Positions 52,403 through 62,341 of a DNA stretch of 64,000 bases are shown here, in pieces (the first letter of the stretch is position 1; each line of letters starts with the position of its first letter). Both the position numbers and the translations under genes were made by a program. This stretch comes from Alcaligenes ammonioxydans (lineage in GTDB: Bacteria > Pseudomonadota > Gammaproteobacteria > Burkholderiales > Burkholderiaceae_B). A model generated the notes under the pieces. It searched no databases, was not told the DNA's origin, and saw nothing but the letters and a program-made list of their open reading frames with translations. The DNA lies in the NCBI RefSeq assembly GCF_019343455.1, contig NZ_CP049362.1:930001-994000 (forward strand), written 5' to 3'.

Positions 52403-53833
52403 ATGGCTCATTACCGATGGATAGCAGGGGTCATGAGCACGCTTGTGCTGCAGGCTTGCAGCTCCTTGTCCTCCGACCTGGACAAAACCCCACCGACGCT
52501 GCCCCAGGCGTATCAACAGCAGGCCAAGGCGACACCCAGCCCTGTACCGGCTCAGGTAGAGCTGCAGTGGTGGCGTGCCTATAACAGCCCCGCCTTGAAC
52601 AGCCTGATGCAGGAAGCCTTGAAGGATGTGGCGCTGCTGCGTCGGGCCCAGGCCCGGATCTTGCAGGCGCAGGCCCAGGCACGCATTACCGGAGCCAGTT
52701 TGCTGCCGGAATTGCAGGGCAATCTGTCTGCGCAACGAGAGGCGCCGGTTTCTTCGTCTCATGGTGAGTCCCGCTCGCACTATGTGACTGGTGTATTCAT
52801 GAGTTATGAGCTCGATGTGTGGGGGCGCCATCGGGCCCAGGCCGACAGCGCTGTATTCCTGGCTCAGGCGGCGAACTACGAGCTGGATGTGCTGCGTGTC
52901 AGCGTGCAGGCGCAGGTGGTGCATTTAAGCCTGCAAGCCTTGGGTGATAAACAGCGGGTGGCAATTGCGCGACAAAACCTGGCTGTTGCACAACGCTTGT
53001 TGCGTTTGCTGGAAGCCCGTTTGCAGGCAGGGGCGGCATCTCCTTTGGAGCTGGCACAGCAGCGTCAGTTGCTGGCTGTGCAACAGCGCAAATGGTTGGT
53101 GATTGAAGAACAGGCGATTCGCACGCGGGTGGAGTTGGCGACTTTGTTGGGTCGTACTGAAATCCTGCCCGAGCCGCAGGAAGACATTGCCAATTTGCAG
53201 GTGCCAGAGCTGGAGGCGGGTTTGCCTTCACAGTTGCTATCGCAACGCCCAGATATTGCGCGCATGGAGGCCCAGTTGTCGGCGGCTCATGCCGATGTGC
53301 AGGTGGCTCGCGCTGCCATGTTCCCCAGCCTGACCTTGGGGGCCCGGGCAGGAGCATCGGCTAATCATTGGGAAGAAAGCGTGCGCCATCCGGTCTACAG
53401 TCTGATCAGCGGGCTGGTGGCTCCCATCTTCAATGCGGGTCGACTGCAGGCAGACAAGGATTTGAACGAGGCCCGTTTACAGGAATGGCTGGCACAGTAT
53501 CGCCAGACCATTGTGCAGGCCTATATGGAGGTCGAGGGTGTGCTGGCACAGCTGCAGAGCCTGGATGCCCAGGCACAGACCATGGAACGGGAGTGGGAGC
53601 AAGCCAAGCTGGCGTTTCAACTGGCCGAAGCACGTTATCGCTCCGGCTCGGAAACCTTGCTGTCTTTACTGGATGCGCAGCGTACCTTGTACGCCGCTCA
53701 GGATGTGCGCGTCAGCTTGCTGCAATCGCGTTTGCAGTCCCGCGCCGCGCTCTTTCGAGCGCTGGGCGGGGGTTGGCAAGCTGGCTCAGGCGGCCTGGCT
53801 GATCAGGGGACGGTGGCACAGGCTGGGGTCTAA
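52403..53833 (+). CDS. NodT-type outer-membrane efflux lipoprotein
   Basis: 476-residue TolC-like outer-membrane factor. Signal peptide with lipobox LQAC (cysteine near residue 19) indicates lipidation, as in OprM/NodT proteins. Two TolC repeats follow, with YELDVWGRHRAQADSA and SQRPDIARMEAQLSAAHADVQVARAAMFPSL-type signatures. The ATG lies two bases after macB, completing the tripartite pump. Its 3' end overlaps the convergent nagB-like gene by 48 bases. Confidence 0.92.
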   Translation: MAHYRWIAGVMSTLVLQACSSLSSDLDKTPPTLPQAYQQQAKATPSPVPAQVELQWWRAYNSPALNSLMQEALKDVALLRRAQARILQAQAQARITGASLLPELQGNLSAQREAPVSSSHGESRSHYVTGVFMSYELDVWGRHRAQADSAVFLAQAANYELDVLRVSVQAQVVHLSLQALGDKQRVAIARQNLAVAQRLLRLLEARLQAGAASPLELAQQRQLLAVQQRKWLVIEEQAIRTRVELATLLGRTEILPEPQEDIANLQVPELEAGLPSQLLSQRPDIARMEAQLSAAHADVQVARAAMFPSLTLGARAGASANHWEESVRHPVYSLISGLVAPIFNAGRLQADKDLNEARLQEWLAQYRQTIVQAYMEVEGVLAQLQSLDAQAQTMEREWEQAKLAFQLAEARYRSGSETLLSLLDAQRTLYAAQDVRVSLLQSRLQSRAALFRALGGGWQAGSGGLADQGTVAQAGV

Positions 53834-54550
53834 CAGGCTGGCTGCCGCCTCGTCGAGCAGGATATGGGTGTTGGCGTGTTGCTTCAAGGCGGTGAAAGGC
53901 AGTTCGGGTGTGATGCCGCCTTGCTGGTAATTGAGCATGGTGCGCGCCTTGTGCTCGCCCGTCACTACCAGGGCAATTTCACGGGCGCTCAGAATATCGG
54001 CAATCCCCATGGTGATGGCCGAGGCCGGCACTTCGTCCATGGAGTCAAAAAAACGGCTGTTGTCGATACGGGTCCGCTCGGACAGGGCCACCACATGGGT
54101 GTGGCTGTCAAACGGCGTGCCCGGTTCATTAAAACCGATATGACCGTTGGTGCCTACGCCCAGCAGTTGCAAGGCGACGCCGCCGCTGGCAGCAATCGCT
54201 GCGGAGTATTGCTGGCAGTGCTGTTCCTGTTCGGTGGCCAGGCCATTGGGCAGATGCAGACGTGTCGCATCAAAAGGCAGTTGGTCAAACAGGTGCTGGC
54301 GCATGTAGTAAGCGTAGCTTTGCTCGTGCGTCGCAGACAGGCCTACATATTCATCCAGATTGAAGCTGCTGATACCCGACACATCCAGCCCGTTGGTGCG
54401 TACATCCTGTACGAAACGTGCATAAATGGGCTCCATCGTTCCCCCGGTGGCCAGACCCAGCGTCGCTTGCGGGTCCTGACGGATAATGTCCTGAAGGCGG
54501 GTGCTCAGGTGTGCTGCAATTGCTGCCGAATCGGGGAAGACTAAAAACAT
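53786..54550 (-). CDS. nagB: Glucosamine-6-phosphate deaminase (NagB family)
   Basis: 254-residue enzyme that converts glucosamine-6-phosphate to fructose-6-phosphate and ammonia. Family motifs: LATGGTMEPIY near 33-43, the catalytic aspartate/glutamate region SSFNLDEYVGL (about 62-72), and GVGTNGHIGFNEPGTPF (about 130-146) containing the catalytic histidine. It is monocistronic, without nagA nearby. The last 15 codons are antisense to the efflux lipoprotein gene. Confidence 0.88.
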   Translation of the reverse strand: MFLVFPDSAAIAAHLSTRLQDIIRQDPQATLGLATGGTMEPIYARFVQDVRTNGLDVSGISSFNLDEYVGLSATHEQSYAYYMRQHLFDQLPFDATRLHLPNGLATEQEQHCQQYSAAIAASGGVALQLLGVGTNGHIGFNEPGTPFDSHTHVVALSERTRIDNSRFFDSMDEVPASAITMGIADILSAREIALVVTGEHKARTMLNYQQGGITPELPFTALKQHANTHILLDEAAASLLDPSLCHRPLISQAA

Positions 54551-54582
54551 AATCTTGTTCTTCGTAGGGGCGGATTAAGTTG

Positions 54583-54614
54583 AAAAAAAACTTCGCCGCA
54601 AGTACGGCGAAGTT
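54583..54614 (-). terminator. Terminator of the ABC exporter gene
   Basis: Ten-base stem AACTTCGCCG/CGGCGAAGTT followed by eight T on the minus strand. Confidence 0.92.
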
Positions 54615-54682
54615 TGATATTCCGAAATTCTAATGGGACAACGATGTAACGTCAGTTTTTTTTTGCAAGCAAGTGACACCTT

Positions 54683-56527
54683 TTAATCATCTTGCTGGCG
54701 ACTCTCCCCCAGAAACCCTCCGCTTTGATGTGTCCACAAACGAGCGTACAGGCCTCCCTTTTGCAGCAGCTCCTGGTGGCTGCCCTGTTCGATGATGCGA
54801 CCCTGATCCAGCACGATCAGTCGGTCCAGCGCCGCAATGGTAGACAGGCGGTGGGCAATGGCGATCACCGTCTTGCCGTGCATCAGGGTATTGAGGCTTT
54901 CCTGAATCGCCGCTTCTACCTCGGAATCCAGGGCGCTGGTGGCCTCATCCAGTAACAGGATGGGTGCGTCTTTGAGCATGACCCGGGCAATGGCGACGCG
55001 CTGCCGCTGGCCACCGGACAGTTTCACACCGCGTTCGCCTACATGGGCGTCCAGACCCTGACGACCTTCACGGTCATGCAGCTGCGAGATGAAGTCGGCC
55101 GCGGCTGCACGTTCTACCGCCTTGTGCAGGAGCTCGTCGCTGGCCTCAGGGCGGCCATACAAAATGTTGTCGCGCATGGAACGGTGCAGCAGGGAAGTGT
55201 CCTGCGTGACCATGCCAATGGCGGCCCGCAGGCTGTCTTGCGTGACGTGGGCGATGTCCTGGCCGTCAATGCGGATGGTGCCGCTGTCCACATCATGAAA
55301 CCGTAATAGCAGATTGACCAAGGTGGATTTGCCTGCGCCAGAACGCCCGATCAGGCCTACCCGTTCGCCTGGCTGGATCACCAGATTGAGCTTGTCAATC
55401 ACCTGGCGGCTTTTATCGCGGTAGGCAAAGCTGACATCCTGAAACTCGATTCGGCCTTGCCCGATCCGCAAGGGCTTGGCATCGGGCGCATCTACCACCG
55501 TGGGCTTTTGCGTCAAGGTATTGATGCCGTCCTGAATCGTGCCCACGTTCTCGAACAGGTTGGTCAGCTCCCACATGAGCCAGTGTGAATGCCCCGAAAG
55601 GCGCAAAGCCATGGCGATGACAGCCGCCACCACACCCGCGCTGGACTGGTCTATCGACCACAGGTAAAGGGCCAGGCCCGCCGAGCTGATCAGCAAGAGG
55701 GTGGCCAGCACATGGTTGCTCACCTCAAACAGGCTGATCAGGCGCATCTGGGCGTGGCCGGTTTCCTGGAAACGACGCATCGCGTTTTTGGCATGGTCCG
55801 CTTCGCGGCGCGTATGGGCAAACAGCTTGACGGTGTTGATGTTGGTGTAGGCGTCGGTGATGCGTCCTGTCATCAGCGCTCGGGCATCAGCCTGCTCGGC
55901 GCCCACTTTACCCAGGCGGGGTACAAAAAACACACAGGCCAGTGCATAGCCCACCAGCCAGAACAGGAAGGGCAGAATCAGCAGACGGTCAAAACTGCCG
56001 GCCAGAATCAAAATGCCGATCAGGTAGGCGCTCATGCCCACGACCACTTCCACAGCCATGAACAGGGTCTCACGCACTGCCAGAGCGGTTTGCATGATTT
56101 TGGTCGTGATGCGACCTGCAAATTCGTCCGCGTAAAAGGACATGCTCTGGTTAAGCATCAGCTTATGAAACAGCCAGCGCAGGCGCATGGGAAAGTTGAT
56201 GGCCAGCACCTGATGCATGACTACGGTATGCAGACTGATCAGGACCACGCTGCTCAGCAGGATGGCGGCAATGCCCAGAAGCGTGCTGCCGTGCTGGTTC
56301 CAGAACTGGGCCGGTTCGATGGAGGGCAGCCAGTCCACGATATAGCTGAGCAGGGCAAACAGCATGGCCTCGTAGGCCGATAAGCCGATCGAGGTCAGCG
56401 TCATCAAGCCAATCCAGGCGCGGGAATGTTTCGTGCAGGCCCAGATGAAGGGGAAAAATCCTTTTGGGGGCGGGGCGACCTGCTGTTCGGGATAGGGATT
56501 TAATCGACGTTCAAAAAATGACAGCAC
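54683..56527 (-). CDS. ABC exporter, fused membrane and ATPase domains
   Basis: 614-residue half-transporter of the MsbA/multidrug type. Six membrane helices (about residues 35-330) precede an ATPase with GLIGRSGAGKST, LSGGQRQRVAIARVML, LLLDEATSALD and the H-loop AHRLS. Substrate not predictable. The GTG at 56527 is chosen because GGAG lies eight bases upstream; a TTG at 56563 is an alternative. Its own terminator follows. Confidence 0.88.
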   Translation of the reverse strand: MLSFFERRLNPYPEQQVAPPPKGFFPFIWACTKHSRAWIGLMTLTSIGLSAYEAMLFALLSYIVDWLPSIEPAQFWNQHGSTLLGIAAILLSSVVLISLHTVVMHQVLAINFPMRLRWLFHKLMLNQSMSFYADEFAGRITTKIMQTALAVRETLFMAVEVVVGMSAYLIGILILAGSFDRLLILPFLFWLVGYALACVFFVPRLGKVGAEQADARALMTGRITDAYTNINTVKLFAHTRREADHAKNAMRRFQETGHAQMRLISLFEVSNHVLATLLLISSAGLALYLWSIDQSSAGVVAAVIAMALRLSGHSHWLMWELTNLFENVGTIQDGINTLTQKPTVVDAPDAKPLRIGQGRIEFQDVSFAYRDKSRQVIDKLNLVIQPGERVGLIGRSGAGKSTLVNLLLRFHDVDSGTIRIDGQDIAHVTQDSLRAAIGMVTQDTSLLHRSMRDNILYGRPEASDELLHKAVERAAAADFISQLHDREGRQGLDAHVGERGVKLSGGQRQRVAIARVMLKDAPILLLDEATSALDSEVEAAIQESLNTLMHGKTVIAIAHRLSTIAALDRLIVLDQGRIIEQGSHQELLQKGGLYARLWTHQSGGFLGESRQQDD

Positions 56528-56583
56528 CGAAGGAGCTCCAGCGGACGGCTTCAGGGATGACAAGCCGTTTGGACAGATGAAAA

Positions 56584-56616
56584 GCCGCCCTTTGGGTAAG
56601 AGGGCGGCGATTTTTT
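56584..56616. terminator. Terminator-like hairpin
   Basis: GCCGCCCT/AGGGCGGC with a nine-base loop, T6 on the + strand and AAAA on the other side. It probably ends the minus-strand transcript from the gamma-glutamyltransferase-like operon before the ABC exporter gene. Confidence 0.7.
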
Positions 56617-56867
56617 GATGGTACAGCAGTCATTCTGTGTCACGGATGAAAACCTGATAAAAACACAGTTTTTGTGTCCGGGGGGTGTCAGATCTTGGCT
56701 ACGGTGAACGTTTTCTGATGGGTGGTGCGTGAGCCCGCTTGGGTAGTGAGTGGCTGCTTGCCGAGCCTTGCGGGGTGTTGTGGGAGGCCGAAGGGATAGG
56801 GTCTTGACGCAGGTAGCCCTGCTCCGGCCTGCGGTTTGACGAATGAGAGACGAAGACCAAGCGGGGT

Positions 56868-56899
56868 TTGGGGTCTGAATAAGATCATCCAGACCCCAA
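56868..56899. repeat. Perfect 10-bp inverted repeat 3' of the gamma-glutamyltransferase-like gene
   Basis: TTGGGGTCTG and CAGACCCCAA separated by 12 bases, 38 bases after the minus-strand stop, without a T-tract. It could be a 3' stability hairpin. Confidence 0.5.
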
Positions 56900-56936
56900 T
56901 CATAGAGCGGTTGCGCGCTCTGGCAGGGAGGTGGAC

Positions 56937-58544
56937 TTAGTAGGCCACCACCTGGCCGTCTTTACGGGGGTCGGAGCCGCCCACGTAGTGATTGCCCTGA
57001 CGCAGAATCAACTGCGCACCGCCAAAGGCAAAGACACCACTGCCTGGTTCGACCAGCACCTCATGACCACGTTCACGCAGAGCCTGAACCAAAGCGGGAT
57101 CGAATGTGGGTTCCACCGCCACGCCACGCCCACCGGTGACGCGCCAGCGAGGCGCATCGGCTGCGGCTTGCGGATTCTGGCCGTACAGCAAGACCCGTAA
57201 GGCCATTTGCATGTGGCCTTGGGACTGGAAGGGGCCGCCCATCACGCCAAAGGACATTTGTGGCGTGCCGTCGGCATTCATGGCAAAGGCTGGAATGATG
57301 GTGTGCGAGGGGCGCTTGCCACCGGCAACCTGATTCACGTGTCCAGGGCGCAGGCTAAACCCATGGCCTCGGTTCTGCAGGCTGATGCCGGTACCTGGCA
57401 CGACTACGCCGGACCCAAAACCCATGTAGTTGGACTGGATCAGGGAGACCATCATGCCGCTGGAGTCCGCGGCGGTGACATAGACTGTGCCAGAGGGCCC
57501 GGGCAGGCCATGCTTGGGGTCCCCTGCCCGGTCCATTTGAATCAGGGCAGCACGCTCGCGCAGATAGGCTGGGTCCAGCAAATGCTCTGGATGATGAATC
57601 ATGTGCTCCAGATCTGCGTGGTGTTCGTATAGATCGGCAAAGGCCAGTTTCATGGCCTCAATGCTCAAATGCACCGTATCAACGTGATCCAGTGGCTGTT
57701 GACCGATGCCTGCCTGCTCCATGATGCCCAGCGCCATCAGCGCGGCAAGGCCTTGGCCGTTCGGTGGGATTTCATGAATGACGGATTGCGCAAACGGATG
57801 GCTGATGGTGCCGCACCAGTGGGCACAGTGCTCGGCCAGATCCTGTTCGTCCATGGCGCCGCCATGCTGGCGGGAAAAGTCGGCAATGCGTTTGGCCAGC
57901 TCGCCGGTATAGAAGTCCCGACCCTGGGTGGCGGCAATACGCTCCAGCGTGTTGGCCTGGTCCGGATTCTGGTACCACTGTCCGGCAACGGGGGCTTTGC
58001 CATCGCGTAAAAAAGCCTCGGCAAAACCGGGCTGATCGCCCAGGCGTTGACGGCCCAGTTCCCACAAGCGGGCAATCACGGGTGAGACAGGAAAGCCGTC
58101 ACGGGCATAATGAATCGCCGGGGCGGCAACCTGCTCCAGGCTCAGGCGCCCCAGCTTGCTGGACAGCTCGGCCCAGGCAGAGACGGCACCGGGCACGGAG
58201 ACGCTTTCCCAGCCTTTGTCGGGCATGGCCGTGTGGTCTTTGAATCGATCCGGCGACCAGCCTCGGGGCGAACGTCCGGAAGCGTTCAGGCCATGCAGTT
58301 CTTTGCCGTCCCAGACGATGGCAAAGGCGTCACTGCCTATGCCACAACCAGTGGGTTCCACCACGGTCAGGGTAATGGCGGCAGCCAGAGCCGCATCGAC
58401 CGCGTTGCCCCCGGCTTGCAACATGCGCAGTCCTGCTTGCGCAGCCAGGGGATGGGAGGTGCTGACCATGTTCTGGCCAAGTACGGCAGAGCGGGCGGAC
58501 GGGTAAGGGTTGTGCCAGTCCATGCCTTTGTCAGTGGTATTCAT
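56937..58544 (-). CDS. Gamma-glutamyltransferase-family hydrolase without signal peptide
   Basis: 535-residue Ntn-hydrolase of the gamma-glutamyltranspeptidase family. The autocleavage nucleophile is T353 in PSGTVYVTAADSSG, aligning with T391 of E. coli GGT, and the small-subunit motif NYMGFGSGVV follows. NMVSTSHPLAAQAGLRMLQAGGNAVDAALAAAI at the N-terminus is the family start. No signal peptide is present, so the enzyme appears cytoplasmic, like YwrD-type homologues. It overlaps a Bug-type receptor gene by four bases; the two may handle an acidic amide or acylated amino acid together. Confidence 0.88.
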   Translation of the reverse strand: MNTTDKGMDWHNPYPSARSAVLGQNMVSTSHPLAAQAGLRMLQAGGNAVDAALAAAITLTVVEPTGCGIGSDAFAIVWDGKELHGLNASGRSPRGWSPDRFKDHTAMPDKGWESVSVPGAVSAWAELSSKLGRLSLEQVAAPAIHYARDGFPVSPVIARLWELGRQRLGDQPGFAEAFLRDGKAPVAGQWYQNPDQANTLERIAATQGRDFYTGELAKRIADFSRQHGGAMDEQDLAEHCAHWCGTISHPFAQSVIHEIPPNGQGLAALMALGIMEQAGIGQQPLDHVDTVHLSIEAMKLAFADLYEHHADLEHMIHHPEHLLDPAYLRERAALIQMDRAGDPKHGLPGPSGTVYVTAADSSGMMVSLIQSNYMGFGSGVVVPGTGISLQNRGHGFSLRPGHVNQVAGGKRPSHTIIPAFAMNADGTPQMSFGVMGGPFQSQGHMQMALRVLLYGQNPQAAADAPRWRVTGGRGVAVEPTFDPALVQALRERGHEVLVEPGSGVFAFGGAQLILRQGNHYVGGSDPRKDGQVVAY

Positions 58545-59557
58545 TGAATCTGTATTCCAGTCAATTTAATCAGGCTTTGCCAGCGTGCGCTGTCTTCGCG
58601 TACCAGGGCAATAAAATCTTCCCGGCTGGTGCTGCGAGGTTGGTCCACGCCTAGGGTTTGCAGGCGCGAGCGCACGTTGGGGTCCTGAATGGCATGTGCA
58701 AAAGCTTGATAGGCTTTATCACGGATGTCGTCGGGCAGGCCTGCCGGTGCATACAGCCCGAACCAGGTTACCGACTCGTAGCCCGGCAGCCCCGACTCCT
58801 GAAAGGTGGGTAAATCGGGAGCCAGCGGCGAGCGCTGTGGACCGGTGACGGCCAGAGCGCGCAACTGACCACTTTTCACATAGGGCATCCCCGTGGGGAT
58901 CGCATCCAGTAAAACATGGATGGAGCCACCCAGCATATCGTTAATGCCCTGACCGGTGCCACGGTAAGGAACGTGGGACATGACGATATTGGCCTGATTC
59001 AAGAAGGCTTCGGTGCCCAGATGCACAATCGTGCCGTTGCCGCTGCTGGCGTAGTTCAACTCATCAGGATGGGCGCGGGCGTAATCAATCAGCTCTGGCA
59101 GCGTTTGTGCGGGTACGGACGGGTTCACCAATAAGACGCTGGCGGCATCGCCCAAGTGGGCGATGGGCGTGAAGTCTTTCTCTGCATCGTAGGGCAGGGA
59201 CTTGTACAGGTGCGGAGCAATCGCGTGGGTGCTGCTGGTGGTGAACAAGAGGGTGTAGCCATCGGGCTTGCTGCGGGCTACCTCGCCAGAGCCAATGGTC
59301 CCGCCTGCGCCCGTTCGATTGTCCACCACAATGTTGGTGTTCAGCTCTTTGGCGGCGCTCTCGGCAATCAGGCGGCTGATGACATCGGTGGCGCCCCCCG
59401 TGGGGAAAGGCACAATCAGGCGAATGGGGCGCTCGGGCCAATCACTGGCGTGCGCGACCAGGGCGCTGCTCGCCAACAGGGCGCCTGCAAAAGACTGGAC
59501 AAGCCGCCGCCAGGAACGGCGCGGCGCGGGTAAGGGTTCGGTGCTGGGTCGGGTCAT
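58541..59557 (-). CDS. Bug-family tripartite tricarboxylate transporter receptor
   Basis: 338-residue periplasmic solute-binding protein. A long basic signal peptide (to about residue 38, ALVAHAS) precedes the Bug fold: WPERPIRLIVPFPTGGATDVISR, NRTGAGGTIGSGEVARSKPDGYTLL and the FTPIAHLG loop. Bug receptors are greatly expanded in Alcaligenaceae and bind carboxylates or amides; most are orphan, as here, without tctAB genes. GAGGAG six bases before the ATG at 59557 fixes the start. The downstream gamma-glutamyltransferase-like gene is translationally coupled. Confidence 0.92.
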   Translation of the reverse strand: MTRPSTEPLPAPRRSWRRLVQSFAGALLASSALVAHASDWPERPIRLIVPFPTGGATDVISRLIAESAAKELNTNIVVDNRTGAGGTIGSGEVARSKPDGYTLLFTTSSTHAIAPHLYKSLPYDAEKDFTPIAHLGDAASVLLVNPSVPAQTLPELIDYARAHPDELNYASSGNGTIVHLGTEAFLNQANIVMSHVPYRGTGQGINDMLGGSIHVLLDAIPTGMPYVKSGQLRALAVTGPQRSPLAPDLPTFQESGLPGYESVTWFGLYAPAGLPDDIRDKAYQAFAHAIQDPNVRSRLQTLGVDQPRSTSREDFIALVREDSARWQSLIKLTGIQIQ

Positions 59558-59647
59558 GGCTATCTCCTCAATCAAGAGATGATAGGAAAGGCGATGATGC
59601 CGAACCAGCAACAAATAAGCAGGCCAGCGTTGCTATTTCGGCAAGCC

Positions 59648-60559
59648 TTAAGGCGCGATTTCAAGCTGTGGCAGCAACTCATCCAGAAAGCGGCGAACAA
59701 TAGAGGGCAAGCGGCGGCCAGCCAGGGCCTGCACTTCAATTTGACGGTTCAGCAAGCCGCGTTCATGGATGAAACTGGCTTGCAGCAAACCTTGCTCAAT
59801 CAGGTGACGCGCCGAGAGCAAAGCCGACACGGTCACGCCTGCGCCGGACAAGGCAAATTGATGCAGAGACTGCATGTGGTTGCTGCTGAATACGGGGTCC
59901 AGGCTGAGGTTTTGCGCGCTGCATGCCACGTCCATCATTTGCCGCACTGTGGTGTCGGGCCCGGGCAAGGCCAAAGGGTGGGCCAGAAGGCTTTTCAGAC
60001 TGATGCGTTCTGTCCGGGTGACCGGGTGCCCGGGAACGGCCAGGGCCATGACAGGGGCATCGCGTCGAAACAGCGTTTTAATATCTTTCTCGGCCGTCTG
60101 CGTAAATTTGATGCCGATATCAATTTGCCCGCTCAGGAGCAGCATGGTGATACGTTGTGGGGGCAACACGTCCAGCTGAAAACGTATGCCTTGATGCTTT
60201 TCACGGAATTGCGCGATGCATTGAGGCAGGAGCTGAGCGGCCAGTCCTTCAGAGGACGCAATCCGTATCAGGCCGGTTTGCAGGCCTTGCAGGGCGGCAA
60301 TATCGTGCAGGGTGCGCTCGGCGTCCAGAGCACTGCGGCGGGCATGAGCCAGCAAAAGCTCGCCCGCCGCTGTCAGGCTCATGCCACGGGCATGGCGTTC
60401 GAACAGGGCCATGCCCAGGTTTGTTTCCAGCCCGCTGATCTGACGGCTGATGGCCGAGGTGGCGACATACAGATTGCTGGCCGCCTGCGAGATAGAGCCA
60501 CAGCGCGCCACTTCCTGAAAGTAGCGCAGTGCGGTCTCTTGGAGATGACGTGGGTTCAT
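59648..60559 (-). CDS. LysR-family transcriptional regulator
   Basis: 303 residues. Helix-turn-helix at about 8-66 ([35 protein letters not shown]) and an effector domain (about 95-300). Its ATG overlaps the stop of the upstream luciferase-like monooxygenase gene (60556-60559), so the two are co-translated; its stop is about 90 bases from the divergent-looking Bug/GGT operon start, which reads in the same direction. Either neighbour could be its target. Confidence 0.9.
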   Translation of the reverse strand: MNPRHLQETALRYFQEVARCGSISQAASNLYVATSAISRQISGLETNLGMALFERHARGMSLTAAGELLLAHARRSALDAERTLHDIAALQGLQTGLIRIASSEGLAAQLLPQCIAQFREKHQGIRFQLDVLPPQRITMLLLSGQIDIGIKFTQTAEKDIKTLFRRDAPVMALAVPGHPVTRTERISLKSLLAHPLALPGPDTTVRQMMDVACSAQNLSLDPVFSSNHMQSLHQFALSGAGVTVSALLSARHLIEQGLLQASFIHERGLLNRQIEVQALAGRRLPSIVRRFLDELLPQLEIAP

Positions 60560-61554
60560 ACCAGACTGCCGCGCAACTGGGCGGCAATCTCGTAGGAGCG
60601 CAAGCGCTTGTTGTGGTCAAAGATATTGGCGTTGATCATCAGCTCGTTGGCGCCCGTCAGTTCGATGAAACCTTTCATCTGTTCAAGCACTTGCGCCGGA
60701 TTGCCAATGGCCGTACAACTGAGCAGGGAGTCCAGAAGATGCTGTGCGGGTGGGCTGCATTGCTCGTAGTAGTCACGCACGGGCGGCGGCAACTGGCCCG
60801 GACGACCGCTGCGCAGGTTCACAAAAGACTGCTGCCAGGAGGAGGCCAGCAACTTGGCTTCGTCTTCGGTGTCGGCGGCAAAGACGTTGTAGCCCAGCAT
60901 GATGTACGGTTTCTCCAGATGGATCGACGGCTGGAACTGACGGCGGTAAACCTCAATAGCATCCATCAACTGGGCAGGCGCAAAATGCGACGCAAAGGCA
61001 TAGGGCAAACCCAGCGCGGCCGCCAACTGAGCACCAAACAGGCTGGAGCCAAGAATCCAGACCGGCACGTTCAGGCCACGACCTGGCACGGCCATGATGC
61101 GGTTGCGGGGCTCGTCAGACATATAGTCCATCAGCTCGAGCACATCGCGAGGGAACTGGTCCGGGTCGCTGCTCAGATTGCGGCGCAAGGCGCGAGCGGT
61201 TTCGGGGTCTGAGCCGGGCGCGCGGCCCAGGCCCAGATCAATCCGGCCCGGGTACAGGCTGGCCAAGGTCCCAAACTGTTCGGCGATCACCAGCGGAGAG
61301 TGATTGGGCAGCATGATGCCGCCAGCCCCGACCCGAATGCGGCTGGTCTGGCCGGCAATATGGCCGATCAGTACCGCCGTAGCGGCGCTGGCGATACCGG
61401 GCATGCCGTGGTGTTCAGCCAGCCAGTAACGGTGATAGCCCCACTGCTCGGCATGGCGGGCAAGATCGGCAGAACTGCGGAAAGACTGCGCTGCAGTGGA
61501 GCCCTGCACAATAGGGGACAGGTCTAGGACGGAGAGCGGATAGCTTGGCTTCAT
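60556..61554 (-). CDS. Luciferase-like (LLM class) flavin-dependent oxidoreductase
   Basis: 332-residue TIM-barrel protein of the bacterial luciferase family, MsnO8/YhbW-like subgroup. Visible are [14 protein letters not shown] at the N-terminus, the [23 protein letters not shown] stretch and [44 protein letters not shown]. It would use reduced flavin and oxygen on an unknown substrate. Co-transcribed with the following LysR gene. Confidence 0.88.
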   Translation of the reverse strand: MKPSYPLSVLDLSPIVQGSTAAQSFRSSADLARHAEQWGYHRYWLAEHHGMPGIASAATAVLIGHIAGQTSRIRVGAGGIMLPNHSPLVIAEQFGTLASLYPGRIDLGLGRAPGSDPETARALRRNLSSDPDQFPRDVLELMDYMSDEPRNRIMAVPGRGLNVPVWILGSSLFGAQLAAALGLPYAFASHFAPAQLMDAIEVYRRQFQPSIHLEKPYIMLGYNVFAADTEDEAKLLASSWQQSFVNLRSGRPGQLPPPVRDYYEQCSPPAQHLLDSLLSCTAIGNPAQVLEQMKGFIELTGANELMINANIFDHNKRLRSYEIAAQLRGSLV

Positions 61555-61642
61555 GGCATCAGATTCAAATTGGACTCAGGATATAGTCGATCCATCGTTA
61601 GGTAGCGTCAAGTAAACCCATAACACAGGCAAGGATGTTCAG

Positions 61643-62254
61643 ATGAAAGAGACCAGTCGTCGCACCGTCAATCATTATCAGGACCATGCGCAGGCGTACC
61701 GTGATGGCACCTGGGACCATGATGTCAGCCAGAACCGGGACGCTTTGCTGGCCGCCATCGGCGCAGCCGGGCCGGTGGATATTCTGGATCTGGGTTGTGG
61801 ACCCGGCCGTGATCTGGTGGCATTTCAGGCCATGGGTCACCGACCTGTGGGACTGGATGGGTGCGCCGCCTTTGTCGAGATGGCGCGCCAGCAAACCGGT
61901 CTGACGGTACTGCATCAGGATATCCTGGATTTGAAATTGCCCGCCGCCGCGTTTGACGGCGTGTTTGCCAATGCCGTGTTATTTCACATACCCAGTGCGC
62001 AGCTACCGGCTGTGCTGACAAGCTTGCGGCACAGTCTGCGACCCGGTGGCGTGCTGTTTTCTTCCAATCCGCGCGGTCAGGGGCAAGAAGGCTGGAATGG
62101 ACAGCGCTATGGGTGTTACTACAGTTGGGAGCAGTGGGCGCAGCGCCTGGAGCATGCAGGTTTTGAGTATATCCATCACTTTTACCGCCCCACGGACAAG
62201 CCGCCTCAGGAGCAACATTGGCTGGCGTCTTTGTGGCGCGTGCCGGTCTCCTAA
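61643..62254 (+). CDS. Class I SAM-dependent methyltransferase
   Basis: 203-residue cytoplasmic methyltransferase. SAM-binding motif I DLGCGPGRDL (about 49-58), acidic end of strand 2 in PVGLDG, and the post-motif FDGVFANAVLFHI with a Rossmann order typical of UbiE/Tam-type small-molecule enzymes. The substrate is unknown. AAGGA precedes the ATG, and the gene is divergent from the luciferase-like gene. Confidence 0.85.
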   Translation: MKETSRRTVNHYQDHAQAYRDGTWDHDVSQNRDALLAAIGAAGPVDILDLGCGPGRDLVAFQAMGHRPVGLDGCAAFVEMARQQTGLTVLHQDILDLKLPAAAFDGVFANAVLFHIPSAQLPAVLTSLRHSLRPGGVLFSSNPRGQGQEGWNGQRYGCYYSWEQWAQRLEHAGFEYIHHFYRPTDKPPQEQHWLASLWRVPVS

Positions 62255-62341
62255 GCAGCCAAATGGTGAATCCCTGACCTGGCTACCTATCTTTTTGTTT
62301 TGTAATGGGTTTTTTGGTTAATACAGGGGTTTTCCCTATTT
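62255..62341. other. T-rich stretch after the methyltransferase gene
   Basis: AT-rich stretch with several T-runs on the + strand; it may act as the unwinding-prone side of the DnaA-box region that follows, or simply end the methyltransferase transcript. No gene is seen. Confidence 0.35.

Larger units (their letters stand above)
56528..56936. other. Gene-free stretch between ABC exporter and gamma-glutamyltransferase-like gene
   Basis: Holds a terminator-like hairpin at 56584-56616 and a long inverted repeat at 56868-56899. No gene is recognised. Confidence 0.5.
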
